Source: Lotus japonicus (taxonomy: Eukaryota; Streptophyta; Magnoliopsida; Fabales; Fabaceae). Taken from it: DNA of 64,000 bases. The stretch is taken from positions 62,635,984 through 62,699,983 of the forward strand of contig NC_080046.1 in assembly GCF_012489685.1 (NCBI RefSeq), written 5' to 3'. The notes below the pieces were generated by a model. The model searched no databases and was not told the origin of the DNA. It saw nothing but the letters and a program-made list of their open reading frames with translations. Position 1 is the stretch's first letter; each line of letters starts with the position of its first letter. This document shows, piece by piece, positions 36,993 through 48,640 of this stretch. Made by a program: the position numbers and the translations under genes.

Positions 36993-37400
36993 ATTCCAAG
37001 TCAGATAAACTACAATCTATTGATGTAACAAAATAACACAACACAGCACATAAACGGGTGCAATTAAGTTCACCGGCGTCCTACCTTCTTTAGCACAATG
37101 GTCCTGCTCGGAAAAACTTTAACAACACCCGGTTGCTCTGGAAAATTTAAACACGAAGCAGAAACTGTTAAAGATTAGCAAATCATGCATGATAATGTGC
37201 TAGAAATTGAAGGTACAAGGGGAAGTAACGTTTGTTGGATACGTGCTTATGACACGTGTTGGGCATTGGTGGACTGAACCTTATTCTAGAAGTAGCCTAG
37301 CTTAGAACAACCAATTGGCAGCATATGACAATGAAATTTTAAGTACAGGGGCAAGAATCCATATTTATCTCTATTAGTAAGAGCACTTATAAAAGATCAG
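36993..37400. repeat. Repeat family X, copy A (empty Helitron target site)
   Basis: Starts CAGATAAACTACAATCTATT and includes ACACAACACAGCACATAAAC, a last-exon-like coding end on minus (37074-37144), GAAGTAGCCTAGCTTAGAAC, and CAATTGGCAGCA followed by TATGACAATGAAATT. The same blocks are at 38040-38420 and at 48990-49721 plus 61525-61690. The A/T step at 37323/37324 is the uninterrupted counterpart of the Helitron insertion site. Confidence 0.8.
37074..37144 (-). pseudogene. Last-exon-like coding end in repeat X, copy A
   Basis: On minus it reads PEQPGVVKVFPSRTIVLKKV and then GRR before TGA. The upstream boundary is altered here (CTGGAAAAT instead of a clean acceptor). It matches copies B and C in position and length; the family is not recognised. 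Confidence 0.4.
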
Positions 37401-37742
37401 AAATTGTATTAATTCTAGCCTTGATCATCAATTGGATAGTTAAGAACATCAATAAACAAGAATACATAGTACAGCAAACGGCATTGATCATCACAATGTC
37501 ACCAGTTGTATACAAAGCCAAGATTTAAATCTTGAATATGTTATGAAATTACCAAATGGCAAATGAACATTTGAGTTCCTTTATTTTGAAAGTATCACAG
37601 GACACTAGTGAAGAACTAAAGTTTAATTATAAAAAAAGTGATAGCATACATGGTTCCATGAACTATATTCAGGACACCCTTAGAAAAGAAAAGAAAAACC
37701 TCCATTGCCAATTCTGCAAGCATTATAACAGCACCTCAAAAT

Positions 37743-37915
37743 AAAGATGACAATGGGTAAGATCTACTATAACATCCTAGTACTTGCGTTTGCAATAACT
37801 CATATTCGTCCCATACCCCCATGGGTAGATACTTGATTCCCCGTCCTCGTACCCTCCGAGTACTTATATGCTCGTACTCATACTTATTACCCACAATTTA
37901 GTTAATCAAAATATA
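37743..37915. repeat. Possible hAT-type transposon end, degenerate
   Basis: GATGACAATGGGTA at the left is followed by repeated short motifs (CCCATGGGTA, CCCCGTCCTCGTACCC, GTACTTAT). This is the texture of hAT subterminal repeats. A related GATGACAACGAGGGCGGGT lies at 36951. No inverted partner was found. Confidence 0.3.
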
Positions 37916-38039
37916 ATTTTTACTATTTCCATCTATTAATTAAAAATGAAAATATAATGGTTACTAAAAAAACATTGATTATAAATACAAATGATCATCT
38001 ACTTAACAGGTAAAAATAAGAGAGTAAATCAGCCACAAT

Positions 38040-38420
38040 ATATATAATACTATGACCTTACATACTGAAGCAAATTAGGATCACGGGCGTCCTACTCTCT
38101 TTGTCGTAAAGCCCTTGGATGGAAAAACATGAAGAACACCTGGTTGCTCTGCAAAATTAAAACACCTAGCTTAGAACAACCAATTAGCAGCATATGACTA
38201 TGAAATTTCAAGTACAGAGGGGCAAGACCGCAAGAATCCATATTTGTCTCTATTAGTAAGAGCACAGTTTCCTATTATAAAAGATCAGAAATTGTATTCT
38301 TGCCTTGATCTAATCCTACACACGATACCAATGAAACCAGAATTCACTAAATGAAACGTACTCTAATTTCTTGCATCATCATAATATTCAGATTTCTATG
38401 ATTCCAATGTAACAACTTCA
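38040..38420. repeat. Repeat family X, copy B (empty Helitron target site)
   Basis: Has the coding-end block (38089-38152), then GCTTAGAACAACCAATTAGC, and CAGCA|TATGACTATGAAATT at 38192/38193, then GGGGCAAGACCGCAAGAATC, CAGAATTCACT and CTAATTTCTTGCATCATCAT. It shares its distal part with 61530-61670, right of the Helitron. A segment between the coding end and CTAGCTTAGAAC is missing relative to copies A and C. Confidence 0.8.
38089..38152 (-). pseudogene. Last-exon-like coding end in repeat X, copy B (best preserved)
   Basis: On minus, a pyrimidine-poor but valid TTAATTTTGCAG acceptor is followed by EQPGVLHVFPSKG, FTTKRVGRP and a TGA stop (21-22 codons). Copies A and C keep the EQPGV start. 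The pattern suggests the 3' end of a real multi-exon gene carried or duplicated in this repeat. I do not recognise the protein. Confidence 0.45.
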
Positions 38421-38540
38421 GAGCTCTTTTCGGTGGAATCTGGAAAAGGATTTCGGTGCAAACAGAACACCCCGTTTGACAAGTTATCAGAGCATCAACA
38501 AACATATTGATAGCGTTTCACAAAAATCTGAAGACAATGC

Positions 38541-39094
38541 TGTTAGGATTTTGGTACGCGCGGAAGCCGAAATTAGACAATGGACAAATAATAATAAGAC
38601 AAAAGAAACACACAATAATTTGCCAAGACTATGCAAAGGTTTATTTCTGAAGAATTTAAGAGATACAAGCACTCTCTATACCCAAAATCCCAGTACACCC
38701 AGTTGCTCACACAGAACTCTACTATGGATTTTTATGGTATAATAATCACACACACTAAGCTCTCTTACAAAGCTTGCTAAGAAAAGTTCACAAAACTTAC
38801 ACACATAATCTTGATATGAGCTTCTCCTTATATAGGAAATATTGCCACCTAACATGCTTCATGGTTAAGGAAAGACCAACCTTTCATGAGTTGTTATACA
38901 ACTCAAGCCTTGAATTTTCCAACACCATACAGCTTGCACAAGTTGGATTTTGCCATGGACTTTTAGGAAGCAAAGATCAAATTGAAGTTTTCAATTTGAT
39001 TTTTACCACTAACTTGAGGTAGTAAAAACCAAATTGAATTCTGCAACTCCTTAACCAATTAGATGCTTTGGTTAATTTGAGTCACCAACTAATA
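38541..39094 (-). repeat. 3' LTR of the Tork-like element
   Basis: 554 bp. On plus it begins TGTTAGGATTTTGG and ends CTAATA, an inverse of TGTTAG with one change. It is followed on the element's inner side by TTCTCCACCTTG, the complement of the AAGGTGGAGAA polypurine tract typical of Tnt1-like elements. Only one LTR is present, so the ends rest on these motifs. Confidence 0.6.
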
Positions 39095-39169
39095 ATTCTC
39101 CACCTTGACTCTAATTTACCAAGTCCAACCTTTCATCATAGTCTTCATGCAAACATGTCCATAAGGACA

Positions 39170-40153
39170 TTAACAACCTTTGCTTACATTTAACCAATTT
39201 AGGCAATGCCTAAATTTTTCTGTAGGCAAAGATTTTGTCATCATGTCAGCTGGATTATCTGCGGTAGCTATCTTCTGTACTGCAACTTGCCCATCTGCAA
39301 TACTTTCTCTGACAAAGTACATTCTGACATCAATGTGCTTGGTTCGTTCATGATAAACAGGATTTTTAGCCAGGTGTATTGCACTATGGCTATCACAATG
39401 CACTTCTGGAACTTGTGCATTCACTCCTAAGCTATCCAACAAACCATGCAACCATTTACTTTCTTTTACAGCTTCTGTTAGTGCCATGTATTCAGCTTCA
39501 GTGGTTGACAATGCAATTGTGGATTGCAATGTTGCCTTCCAACTTACTGTGCATCCAGAAATTGTAAAGACGTAACCTGTCATTGAACGCCTTTTGTCCA
39601 AGTCACCTGCATAATCAGAATCAACATAGCCTACCACACTTTCAGATGCTTGATTTCCATCATATATTAAGCTAACATCTGTAGAGCCTCTCAAGTACCG
39701 CATAATCCATTTCACAGCTTCCCAATGTCCTTTCCCAGGATTACTCATATACCTGCTCACAACACTTACAGCGTGTGAAATGTCTGGTCTCGTGCACACC
39801 ATAGCATACATCAGACTTCCAACAACATTTGCATATGGAACTTTTGACATCTGCTCCACCTCAATCTCAGTTTCTGGTGTATCTTTAAGAGAAAGCTTAA
39901 AGTGCGCTGCTAGCGGTGTACTTACGGGTTTGGCTTGATTCATTCCAAAGCGTTGAAGCACTTTTTCTACATAGCCCTTTTGGGATAACGTCAGTTTGCA
40001 ACAGCTTCTATCACGATGAATCTCCATCCCTAAAATTTTCTTCGCTGCGCCTAAGTCCTTCATCTCAAATTCTCTACTCAACTGAGATTTTAACATGTTG
40101 ATTTCAGCTTTGTCACGTGCTGCAATCAACATATCATCCACATGTAAGATCAA
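39170..40153 (-). pseudogene. Copia RT C-terminus and RNase H (Tork-like)
   Basis: 327 residues: the RT catalytic ILHVDDMLIAARD at the start, MKDLGAAKKILGMEIHRDRS, LSQKGYVEKVLQRFGM, then RNase H with GYVDSDYAGDLDKRRSMTGY, STTEAEYMALTEAVKE, HCDSHSAIHLAKNPVYHERT and NPADMMTKSLP. The frame is intact but cut at 40153-40157, where the nested element begins. Confidence 0.85.
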
Positions 40154-40157
40154 GTTT

Positions 40158-41350
40158 TGATCTAGTAGTACAACTCTATGTTTTGATGATTACAAGTTAA
40201 CCTTTTGATATGAACAATTGTGGTACTCTAACGTGTTTTTCTGAGTGTGCTATTTACAGGCTCTGACCTCAACTCAATCTCACACAAATCAGAAGCACTG
40301 TGTATAAAGAGTAACCCAAGCAACGCTTTCGCATTCACCATGTTCAGTATGAACAGTGGAAAAGCTTCAGAAGTTCTGAAGCTATACAAACTCTGATGTG
40401 GACTCAGTCGCTAGAAGCTCTGAAGATCCAGAAGTTCTGATAACCAAGAAACACTGAAGGTTCAGATGTTCTGATTGTGTAGAAGACTCTGAAGATCCAG
40501 AAGCTGAATAGTGGAAACTCTGAAGTCCAGAAGCAAGAAACTCTGAAGGCCATGTTCTTCCCTCTGAGTTCAGAATCAGAAGATACAATGGTCAGAGGAT
40601 CTGTGCTTTCCCTCTGACTCTGATCAACCGGCTTCACAAGTTCCAATATGAAGTATTCCCCTGATCAGAAGTCTCCTAGGTTAAAAGGTCAAGTCGCTAT
40701 CCAAGTACAAAAGCAAGTGTACCTTCCTGACGACCTACCTAACGTTCTCAGCCACAGCAGAAGCTGGATTTTCCAGAACTGCCCTCCAACGGTAGCATTT
40801 CCCATGCAACGCTCAACCCTAATCCTTGGAGTATATATAGAGGCTGAAGATTGAAAGAAGCGGTGTAGAAGTAACACATACGCGCAAGACATATTCAAAA
40901 TATTCTAAGCTTTCTTTCATCTGAAATTCATTGAGTTTACTATTAGCTTTTTAGAAGCAAATCTCTTGTAAACATTTCTTTGATAAACAGTTTGTTTAGT
41001 TCCTTTAGGAGATCAAGGTTGATCGGATCCTAAAGAAGACTAAGAGAGTGAATCTTAGTGTGAGCTAAGTCAGTGTAATTGTTAGTCACTTGTAGGTTTC
41101 AAGTGCAGTTGTAACTCTTACCTGATTAGTGGATTGCCTTCATTCTAAGAAGGAAGAAATCACCTTAACGGGTGGACTGGAGTAGCTTGAGTGATTTATC
41201 AAGTGAACCAGGATAAAATCCTTGTGTGCTTCTCTATCTCTTATCTTTAGCACTTAAGTTCTCGAAAGATTTGTCAAAATCTTTAAGGTGGAAGTTTTGT
41301 ACTGAAAACGTTATTCAAACCCCCCCTTTCTACCGTTTTTCATACCTTCA
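40158..41350 (+). repeat. 5' LTR of the Sirevirus-like element
   Basis: 1193 bp from TGATCTAGTAG to CATACCTTCA, directly followed by AT and the primer binding site. It contains many short CTCTGA/AGAAG motifs (40370-40640), a TATA box at 40832-40839 and T-rich sequence before the end. The left edge is inferred from the TG start and the end of Tork-like coding sequence. Confidence 0.7.
40832..40839 (+). promoter_or_regulatory. TATA box of the Sirevirus-like LTR
   Basis: TATATATA within GGAGTATATATAGAGGC; its placement in the 3' half of the LTR fits a U3/R promoter. Confidence 0.6.
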
Positions 41351-41352
41351 AT

Positions 41353-41364
41353 TGGTATCAGAGC
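41353..41364 (+). promoter_or_regulatory. Primer binding site, initiator Met-tRNA type
   Basis: TGGTATCAGAGC, the classic plant copia primer binding site complementary to the 3' end of initiator tRNA-Met, 2 bp after the LTR. Confidence 0.92.
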
Positions 41365-41422
41365 GCAAGTTCTGATTACCACACCTAACAGTGTTCAGTG
41401 ATCCGGGCCGGTGTGAAAAACA

Positions 41423-43333
41423 ATGGCTGCCACCACCAGTGAAACTCAAAGAGATGGTTACAATGCAAAGCCTCCTATGTTCGACGGTCAAAGGTTCGAA
41501 TATTGGAAAGATAGACTGGAAAGTTTCTTTCTGGGTTTCGATGCAGATCTCTGGGATATTATTGTGGATGGCTACGAGCGTCCAGTTGATGCAGATGGCA
41601 AGAAGATCCCAAGGTCAGAGATGACTGCAGATCAAAAGAAGCTGTACTCACAACATCACAAAGCAAGAGCAATTCTTCTAAGTGCTATTTCCTATGAAGA
41701 GTACCAGAAGATTACAGATCGTGAGTTTGCTAAAGGCATTTTTGAATCTCTGAAGATGTCTCATGAAGGAAACAAGAAAGTCAAAGAATCAAAGGCACTG
41801 TCTTTGATCCAAAAGTATGAATCCTTCATCATGGAGCCAAATGAATCCATTGAAGAAATGTTCTCCAGATTTCAATTGCTTGTAGCTGGCATACGACCTC
41901 TCAACAAGAGCTACACAACAAAAGATCATGTCATAAGGGTCATCAGGTGTCTTCCTGAAAGTTGGATGCCTTTGGTGACTTCAATAGAGCTCACGAGAGA
42001 CGTTGAGAATATGAGTTTAGAAGAACTCATCAGCATTTTGAAATGCCATGAGCTGAAGCGCTCAGAGATGCAAGATCTGAGGAAAAAGTCCATAGCCTTG
42101 AAATCCAAATCTGAAAAGGCTAAGGTTGAGAAGTCAAAGGCTCTTCAAGCTGAAGAAGAAGAATCTGAAGAAGCATCAGAAGATTCTGATGAAGATGAGC
42201 TGACTCTGATCTCCAAGAGACTCAACCGCATCTGGAAGCACAGGCAGAGCAAGTTCAAAGGCTCTGGAAAGGCAAAAGGAAAGTATGAGTCCTCAGGCCA
42301 GAAGAAGTCTTCAATCAAGGAAGTCACATGTTTTGAGTGCAAAGAATCTGGGCACTACAAAAGTGATTGTCCAAAGTTGAAGAAAGACAAGAAGCCAAAG
42401 AAGCACTTCAAGACCAAGAAGAGTCTGATGGTGACATTCGATGAATCAGAGTCAGAGGATGTTGACTCTGATGGTGAAGTCCAAGGACTCATGGCCATTG
42501 TCAAAGACAAAGGAGCAGAGTCAAAGGAAGCTGTTGACTCTGACTCAGAATCAGAAGGAGATCCTAACTCAGACGATGAAAATGAGGTATTTGCTTCTTT
42601 CTCTACCTCTGAACTGAAACATGCTTTGTCTGATATCATGGATAAGTATAACTCTTTATTGTCTAAGCATAAAAAGTTGAAAAAGAACTTATCTGCTGTC
42701 TCCAAGACTCCTTATGAACATGAGAAAATTATTTCTGATTTGAAAAATGAAAATCATGCTTTGGTAAATTCTAACTCTGTGCTTAAGAACCAGATTGCTA
42801 AGTTAGAAGAAATTGTTGCCTGTGATGCCTCTGATTGTAGAAATGAATCTAAGTATGAAAAGTCTTTTCAAAGATTCCTAGCTAAAAGCGTGGATAGAAG
42901 CTTAATGGCTTCAATGATCTATGGCGTAAGCAGAAATGGAATGCATGACATTGGCTATTCTAAACCAATTAGAAATGAGCCTTCTGTCTCTAAAGCTAAA
43001 TCCTTGTATGAATGCTTTGTTCCCTCTGGTACCATATTGCCTGATCCTGTACCTGCTAAAGTTGCTAAACATCCTCTTAAAAAGGGATCTTTCTCTATGA
43101 CTAAATATCATGCAAATATTCCTTTAAAATATTATGTTGAGACACCCAAGGTGATCAGAACCTCTGGGGTAACTAACAAAAGAGGACCCAGAAAGTGGGT
43201 ACCTAAGGACAAGATTATCTATGTTGCAGATATCCTTGACAGCTCCACTGAAACACCAATCATGGTATCTGGACAGTGGATGCTCGCGTCACATGACGGG
43301 AGAAAAGCGTATGTTCCGAGAGCTGAAACTTAA
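41423..43333 (+). CDS. Sirevirus-like Gag protein
   Basis: 636 residues from ATG 41423, 73 bp after the LTR. The N-terminal UBN2-type gag domain has [20 protein letters not shown], then [16 protein letters not shown] and [19 protein letters not shown]. The CCHC zinc knuckle is [15 protein letters not shown] (about residues 303-317). An acidic Ser/Glu/Asp-rich stretch and a coiled-coil-like Lys/Leu-rich region follow. The C-terminal part runs past the start of pol and stops in ET at 43333, 113 nt into the overlap. Gag forms the particle and binds RNA. The frame is uninterrupted. Confidence 0.88.
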   Translation: MAATTSETQRDGYNAKPPMFDGQRFEYWKDRLESFFLGFDADLWDIIVDGYERPVDADGKKIPRSEMTADQKKLYSQHHKARAILLSAISYEEYQKITDREFAKGIFESLKMSHEGNKKVKESKALSLIQKYESFIMEPNESIEEMFSRFQLLVAGIRPLNKSYTTKDHVIRVIRCLPESWMPLVTSIELTRDVENMSLEELISILKCHELKRSEMQDLRKKSIALKSKSEKAKVEKSKALQAEEEESEEASEDSDEDELTLISKRLNRIWKHRQSKFKGSGKAKGKYESSGQKKSSIKEVTCFECKESGHYKSDCPKLKKDKKPKKHFKTKKSLMVTFDESESEDVDSDGEVQGLMAIVKDKGAESKEAVDSDSESEGDPNSDDENEVFASFSTSELKHALSDIMDKYNSLLSKHKKLKKNLSAVSKTPYEHEKIISDLKNENHALVNSNSVLKNQIAKLEEIVACDASDCRNESKYEKSFQRFLAKSVDRSLMASMIYGVSRNGMHDIGYSKPIRNEPSVSKAKSLYECFVPSGTILPDPVPAKVAKHPLKKGSFSMTKYHANIPLKYYVETPKVIRTSGVTNKRGPRKWVPKDKIIYVADILDSSTETPIMVSGQWMLASHDGRKAYVPRAET

Positions 43334-46325
43334 GCCTGGAGGCGAAGTTGGCTTCGGAGGAAATGAAAAGGGTAAAATTGTTGGTACTGGTACTATTTGT
43401 GTAGATAGTAGCCCATGCATTGATAATGTTTTATTGGTAGACGGCTTAACACATAACTTATTGTCTATAAGTCAATTAGCTGACAAGGGTTATGATGTTA
43501 TATTCAATCAAAAGTCCTGCCGGGCTGTAAGTCAGATCGATGGCTCTGTTCTATTTAACCGCAAGAGGAAGAACAACATCTATAAGATCAGATTATCTGA
43601 GTTGGAGGCTCAGAATGTGAAGTGCCTTCTGTCTGTTAATGAAGAGCAGTGGGTATGGCATAGACGGTTAGGGCATGCCAGTATGAGAAAGATTTCTCAG
43701 CTGAGCAAGCTAAACCTTGTCAGGGGCTTACCCAATCTGAAGTTCGCTTCAGACGCTCTTTGTGAAGCATGTCAGAAAGGCAAATTCACAAAAGTCCCTT
43801 TCAAGGCAAAGAATGTTGTCTCAACCTCAAGGCCGTTGGAACTTCTGCATATCGACCTTTTTGGACCAGTGAAAACTGAGTCTATAGGTGGCAAGAGATA
43901 TGGGATGGTTATCGTTGATGACTATAGCCGCTGGACATGGGTAAAGTTTCTAACCCGCAAGGATGAGTCTCATGCTGTGTTCTCTACCTTCATTGCTCAA
44001 GTGCAAAACGAGAAGGCTTGTAGGATTGTGCGTGTCAGAAGTGACCATGGTGGAGAGTTTGAGAATGACAAGTTTGAGAGTCTGTTTGATTCCTATGGAA
44101 TTGCACATGATTTCTCTTGTCCCAGAACTCCTCAACAAAATGGTGTTGTTGAGAGGAAGAACAGAACTCTTCAGGAGATGGCTAGAACCATGCTCCAAGA
44201 AACTGGCATGGCTAAGCATTTTTGGGCAGAGGCAGTAAATACAACATGTTACATTCAGAACAGAATCTCTGTGAGACCAATTCTGAATAAGACTCCTTAT
44301 GAATTGTGGAAGAACATAAAACCCAACATTTCTTATTTTCATCCTTTTGGCTGTGTTTGTTATGTTCTCAATACTAAGGATAGATTGCATAAATTTGATG
44401 CTAAGTCTTCTAAGTGTCTATTACTTGGTTATTCTGATAGATCTAAAGGTTTTAGATTTTATAATACTGATGCTACGACTATTGAAGAATCTATTCATGT
44501 TAGATTTGATGATAAGCTTGACTCTGACCAGTCAAAGCTAGTTGAAAAGTTTGCAGATTTAAGCATTAATGTTTCTGACAAAGGCAAAGCTCCAGAGGAA
44601 GTTGAGCCAGAGGAAGATGAACCAGAGGAAGAAGCTGGTCCCTCTAACTCACAAACTCTGAAGAAGAGCAGAATCACTGCAGCTCACCCTAAGGAATTGA
44701 TTCTAGGCAACAAAGACGAACCAGTCAGAACCAGATCTGCCTTCAGACCCTCTGAAGAGACCTTGCTGAGTCTGAAAGGATTGGTGTCCTTAATTGAACC
44801 CAAGTCCATAGATGAAGCTCTTCAGGACAAGGATTGGATTCTGGCCATGGAAGAAGAATTGAATCAATTTTCCAAGAACGATGTTTGGAGCTTAGTGAAG
44901 AAGCCTGAGAGTGTCCATGTTATTGGAACGAAATGGGTATTCAGAAACAAGCTGAATGAGAAAGGAGATGTAGTCAGAAATAAGGCAAGGCTAGTTGCTC
45001 AAGGCTACAGCCAGCAGGAAGGAATAGACTACACTGAAACATTTGCTCCAGTAGCAAGACTGGAAGCAATCAGACTGTTGATCTCTTTCTCAGTAAATCA
45101 CAACATAGTTCTACATCAGATGGACGTAAAGAGTGCCTTCCTAAATGGTTATATCTCAGAGGAAGTCTATGTTCATCAACCCCCAGGTTTTGAAGATGAA
45201 AAGAAACCAGACCATGTGTTCAAATTGAAGAAATCACTCTACGGTCTGAAGCAAGCTCCCAGAGCATGGTATGAGAGACTTAGCTCATTCCTTCTGGAGA
45301 ATGAGTTTGTAAGGGGTAAAGTAGATACAACTCTTTTTTGCAAGACTTATAAAGATGATATCTTAATTGTGCAAATTTATGTTGATGATATTATATTTGG
45401 TTCTGCTAATCAATCTCTATGCAAAGAATTTTCTGAGATGATGCAGGCTGAATTTGAGATGAGTATGATGGGAAAATTAAAGTACTTTCTGGGAATACAA
45501 GTTGATCAAACACCAGAAGGAACATATATCCATCAGAGCAAGTACACTAAAGAACTTCTGAAGAAGTTCAATATGCTGGAATCTACAGTGGCCAAGACTC
45601 CAATGCATCCAACATGCATTCTGGAGAAAGAAGATATAAGTGGTAAAGTATGTCAGAAGCTCTATCGTGGCATGATAGGTTCACTTCTATACTTAACTGC
45701 ATCTAGGCCAGACATACTATTTAGTGTTCATTTATGTGCTCGATTCCAATCAGATCCAAGGGAAACCCACTTAACTGCTGTTAAGAGGATCCTAAGGTAT
45801 CTGAAAGGCACCACTAACCTTGGCTTGATGTATAAGAAAACATTAGAGTATAAGCTTTCAGGTTATTGTGATGCTGATTATGCTGGAGATAGAACAGAGA
45901 GAAAAAGTACTTCCGGAAATTGTCAATTTCTGGGAAGCAATCTAGTCTCATGGGCAAGCAAGAGGCAATCAACCATTGCACTATCAACTGCAGAGGCAGA
46001 ATATATCTCAGCAGCAATATGCAGCACTCAGATGCTCTGGATGAAACATCAGCTGGAGGATTATCAGATCCTTGAGAGCAATATCCCAATCTATTGTGAT
46101 AACACTGCTGCAATCTCATTGAGTAAGAATCCTATCCTACATTCAAGGGCAAAGCACATTGAGGTAAAGTATCACTTTATTAGAGATTATGTACAGAAGG
46201 GCGTACTTCTTCTGAAGTTTGTTGATACTGACCATCAATGGGCAGATATCTTTACAAAGCCCTTAGCAGAGGATAGATTTAATTTTATTCTGAAAAATCT
46301 AAACATGGACTTTTGTCCAGAGTGA
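43221..46325 (+). CDS. Sirevirus-like Pol polyprotein (protease, integrase, RT, RNase H)
   Basis: 1034 residues, fully open, in the +1 frame relative to gag and overlapping it by 113 nt. Protease [13 protein letters not shown] (about 17-29); pre-integrase [14 protein letters not shown]; integrase [33 protein letters not shown] and [13 protein letters not shown] with the DDE triad; [47 protein letters not shown] and the catalytic [11 protein letters not shown]; RNase [47 protein letters not shown]. All catalytic motifs are present. With no 3' LTR the element should be immobile, but its proteins could in principle still be made. Confidence 0.9.
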   Translation: MLQISLTAPLKHQSWYLDSGCSRHMTGEKRMFRELKLKPGGEVGFGGNEKGKIVGTGTICVDSSPCIDNVLLVDGLTHNLLSISQLADKGYDVIFNQKSCRAVSQIDGSVLFNRKRKNNIYKIRLSELEAQNVKCLLSVNEEQWVWHRRLGHASMRKISQLSKLNLVRGLPNLKFASDALCEACQKGKFTKVPFKAKNVVSTSRPLELLHIDLFGPVKTESIGGKRYGMVIVDDYSRWTWVKFLTRKDESHAVFSTFIAQVQNEKACRIVRVRSDHGGEFENDKFESLFDSYGIAHDFSCPRTPQQNGVVERKNRTLQEMARTMLQETGMAKHFWAEAVNTTCYIQNRISVRPILNKTPYELWKNIKPNISYFHPFGCVCYVLNTKDRLHKFDAKSSKCLLLGYSDRSKGFRFYNTDATTIEESIHVRFDDKLDSDQSKLVEKFADLSINVSDKGKAPEEVEPEEDEPEEEAGPSNSQTLKKSRITAAHPKELILGNKDEPVRTRSAFRPSEETLLSLKGLVSLIEPKSIDEALQDKDWILAMEEELNQFSKNDVWSLVKKPESVHVIGTKWVFRNKLNEKGDVVRNKARLVAQGYSQQEGIDYTETFAPVARLEAIRLLISFSVNHNIVLHQMDVKSAFLNGYISEEVYVHQPPGFEDEKKPDHVFKLKKSLYGLKQAPRAWYERLSSFLLENEFVRGKVDTTLFCKTYKDDILIVQIYVDDIIFGSANQSLCKEFSEMMQAEFEMSMMGKLKYFLGIQVDQTPEGTYIHQSKYTKELLKKFNMLESTVAKTPMHPTCILEKEDISGKVCQKLYRGMIGSLLYLTASRPDILFSVHLCARFQSDPRETHLTAVKRILRYLKGTTNLGLMYKKTLEYKLSGYCDADYAGDRTERKSTSGNCQFLGSNLVSWASKRQSTIALSTAEAEYISAAICSTQMLWMKHQLEDYQILESNIPIYCDNTAAISLSKNPILHSRAKHIEVKYHFIRDYVQKGVLLLKFVDTDHQWADIFTKPLAEDRFNFILKNLNMDFCPE

Positions 46326-46625
46326 AGATGGATCAGAACCTCTGACTATGATACTTCTTGATCAGAAGATGTCTAGTCCAGAAGGTAACTCAATCAGAGT
46401 GTGTGTGCCCACTGGTACTGACTCTGAAGCTGAGACAACAACACGTGTGTCAGAATTTCTGATGCATAGTTCCTTGTGCCCGTGTGACAGTCTGTTATGA
46501 TTGTGTGTAGATATGCTTATCTCCTGTGTGTGATTTGTGTATTTTACTGTTACTATCTATCTTTAATTTTCAGCCGTTGATCTTAAAGTGCTTTTTGAAT
46601 CAACAACGGTTATTTGATAAAACCC
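46326..46625 (+). other. 3' non-coding part of the Sirevirus-like element
   Basis: Rich in CAGAA/TCTGA motifs like the LTR and the ends of pol, then T-rich. No envelope-like frame and no polypurine tract or LTR are reached before Tork-like integrase sequence begins. Confidence 0.6.
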
Positions 46626-47912
46626 ACTATGAGCATATGCAGGGCATCCAAATACCTTCAAACCAGAGTAGTTTATAGGTTGACCGGACCACACCTCTTG
46701 CGGAATCTGCTGATTTATTGCAGCTGATGGAGATCGATTCACCAGGTAGACTGCTGTATTGACAGCCTCAGCCCAGAACTTTTTCGGAAGATCAGCCTGT
46801 ATACGCATGCATCTTGCACGCTCTAGTAAAGTTCTATTCATCCGTTCTGCAACCCCATTTTGCTGCGGTGTTCTTGGCACAGTATGATGCCTCACTATGC
46901 CTTCAGCTTTGCAGAACTCGTCAAATTCTTTGCTGCAGAATTCGCCACCATTATCTGTTCTCAGTGTCTTCATTGATCGTCCAGCCTGCTTCTCAACCAT
47001 GGCCTTCCACTGCTTGAATTTGACAAACACTTCACCTTTTTGTTTCAGGAAGTACAACCAAACTTTTCTTGAATAATCATCAATCAGAGTGAGAAAATAT
47101 AAGCAACCTCCCAGAGATGGGGTTGTTGCTGGTCCCCACACATCTGAGTGAACATAATCAAGAACACATTTACTTGTATGATTTCCAGCACTGAAGCTAA
47201 CTCGCTTCTGCTTACCATACACGCATTCTTCACAGAATTGAAGTTTGCAATTCTTCATGCCACCTAGAAGACCGCGATTTGCTAGTATCGCCATCCCTTT
47301 CTCACTCATGTGTCCAAGCCTCATATGCCACAACCTTGCAGTAGTAGTCATTTCTGACTCCTTTGAAGAAGATGCAGTAACTGTGTTTACTACTGCAGCA
47401 CCAGTCATCCTAGCAATTCCATGATACACCTTTGCTTTCATCACCACCTTGTTTCCTTTTCTGACATACACGTTCTCTTCATCATCCCCTGAATATTTGT
47501 ATCCTTGTGTCTGTAAGGTACACAAAGAAATCAGGTTCTTTCCTAGCATCGGCACATGCCAAGCTTGAAGCTCTGTAACATCACCCTCTTCTGATTTGAG
47601 TCGTACGATTCCAACACCAACAACTTCTAGTACCCAATCATCTCCCACCTCAACCTTTCCATCTTTCTTTTGGTAGGTAGAGAAAAGGTGCCGATGTGGT
47701 GTCATGTGGAACGAGGCTCCAGTATCTAGGATCCAATCCTCCCTGGAACATCCCAAGGATACTGTATACGCTTCACCTTCAGCATCATCCGAACTACCAA
47801 CGTCATCAACATCAACAGAAACTTCTGTTGCAACGTTTACAACCTGCTTTCCCTTCCGTTTCGGACAATTTTTTCGAATATGTCCAGGCTGGTGGCAATG
47901 AAAACACTTCAA
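46626..47912 (-). pseudogene. Tork-like copia gag end, protease and integrase
   Basis: Order on minus: zinc knuckle CFHCHQPGHIRKNCPKRKGK, protease WILDTGASFHMTP, pre-integrase LWHMRLGHMSEKGMAI, integrase VHSDVWGPATTPSLGG, LIDDYSRKVWLYFLKQKG, RTDNGGEFCSKEFDEF and [19 protein letters not shown]. It ends at GLKVFGCPAYAH, where the frame passes into nested-element sequence. Upstream of the zinc knuckle the frame can be followed to about 47955 and then meets a stop. Motifs are intact, but the reading frame is truncated at both ends. Confidence 0.85.
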
Positions 47913-48029
47913 GCTTTTATGAGTTTTATTGCTTTTTGATTTAGACCTGCCCTATACAACAAATGACATTTACAATATCAAAACAAGCTACCACTTGCAG
48001 CGTGCAGCGGCTAATGAGATCCCTCAACA

Positions 48030-48225
48030 CAGCACAACCTAGAGCTGTCAATAATAATATGGGTTCGAACCCGCGGGTGGCTAAATGAGCCGGGTTGGGT
48101 TGGTTAAATTCTAGCTCGGAAAAAACTTGGGTTAGTGCAACCCGGCTCCTTTAACCCGCGGGTTAGACGGGCCAACCCGCGGGTCAAGCGAGCCAACCCG
48201 TCGGATCAGAGTTATTTTTTATTAA
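48030..48225. mobile_element. hAT-like transposon terminus, fragment
   Basis: TAGAGCTGTCAATAATAT is followed by dense GC-rich subterminal repeats (AACCCGCGGGT three times, GCCAACCCG twice, GCCGGGTTGGGTTGG). Such TAGxGCTGTCAA ends with Watson-Crick-rich subterminal repeats are typical of plant hAT families. The opposite end was not found. Confidence 0.45.
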
Positions 48226-48237
48226 AAAAATTATTTT

Positions 48238-48640
48238 ATGTTTCTGTGGAAGGCCTGTCAAAATGCAGTGGAGGTTCAAGCTAATTTGGCCCAAAGAAGA
48301 ATTGCAAGATCAGATATGTGTACGCTGTGTGGGGAAGCACTGGAAACGATTGAACATGCAGTACTACTCTGTCCTTGGACAAGAGCAGTATGGTTTGGGG
48401 CCCCTAAGCAATGGACTGCCTCAGCACAAGGTTTGTCTAGCTTTGATAATTGGCTACTGGGAAGACTAAATTACACTGAATAAACCGCTACTCAAGGGGG
48501 CCTTAAAATTTGCAGCTCTGAGCCTCCCTGTGTGGGCTACCTGGAAAGGGAGAAACAGGGTTGTGTTCAACTTTGTTCCCCCTAACTCCTATGCTACTAT
48601 CAGACATATACAGAGTAATGGTATGTAGACAAAAAAAAAA
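48238..48640 (+). pseudogene. LINE fragment: zf-RVT zinc finger and linker to RNase H
   Basis: MFLWKACQNAVEVQANLAQR, then MCTLCGEALETIEHAVLLCP (Cys-Cys-His-Cys finger) and ARAVWFG-like TRAVWFG; after a one-base slip at about 48482 the next frame gives FAALSLPVWATWKGRNRVVF and IRHIQSN. This is L1-type ORF2 on plus, truncated at both ends, from a copy distinct from the two LINEs on minus. Confidence 0.75.

Larger units (their letters stand above)
40158..46625 (+). mobile_element. Sirevirus-like copia element nested in the Tork-like element, 3' LTR lost
   Basis: 5' LTR 40158-41350, primer binding site 41353-41364, gag 41423-43333, pol 43221-46325, then about 300 bp of 3' non-coding sequence ending near 46625, where Tork-like integrase resumes. 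A full 3' LTR would need about 1.2 kb more, so it has been deleted together with part of the host element. The long LTR, large gag with one zinc knuckle and an acidic/coiled-coil tail, and the pol motifs fit the Sirevirus group. Confidence 0.85.
38541..47965 (-). mobile_element. Tork/Tnt1-like copia element, split by a nested element and partly deleted
   Basis: The 3' LTR is 38541-39094. RT end plus RNase H is at 39170-40153; gag zinc knuckle, protease and integrase are at about 46630-47912. The two halves are on the same strand in the right order, but the integrase C-terminus and the RT fingers and palm, roughly 1.5 kb, are missing between them. The nested Sirevirus-like element occupies 40158 to about 46625. 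The 5' LTR and gag N-terminus are absent; the readable gag stops near 47955. The left flank is AATGC (38536-38540), whose partner is lost. Confidence 0.75.

Noticed and set aside
38484..38496. TTATCAGAGCATC, similar to a Met-tRNA primer binding site on plus
   Set aside because: The adjacent LTR belongs to an element on minus and no LTR ends just before it; a chance match.
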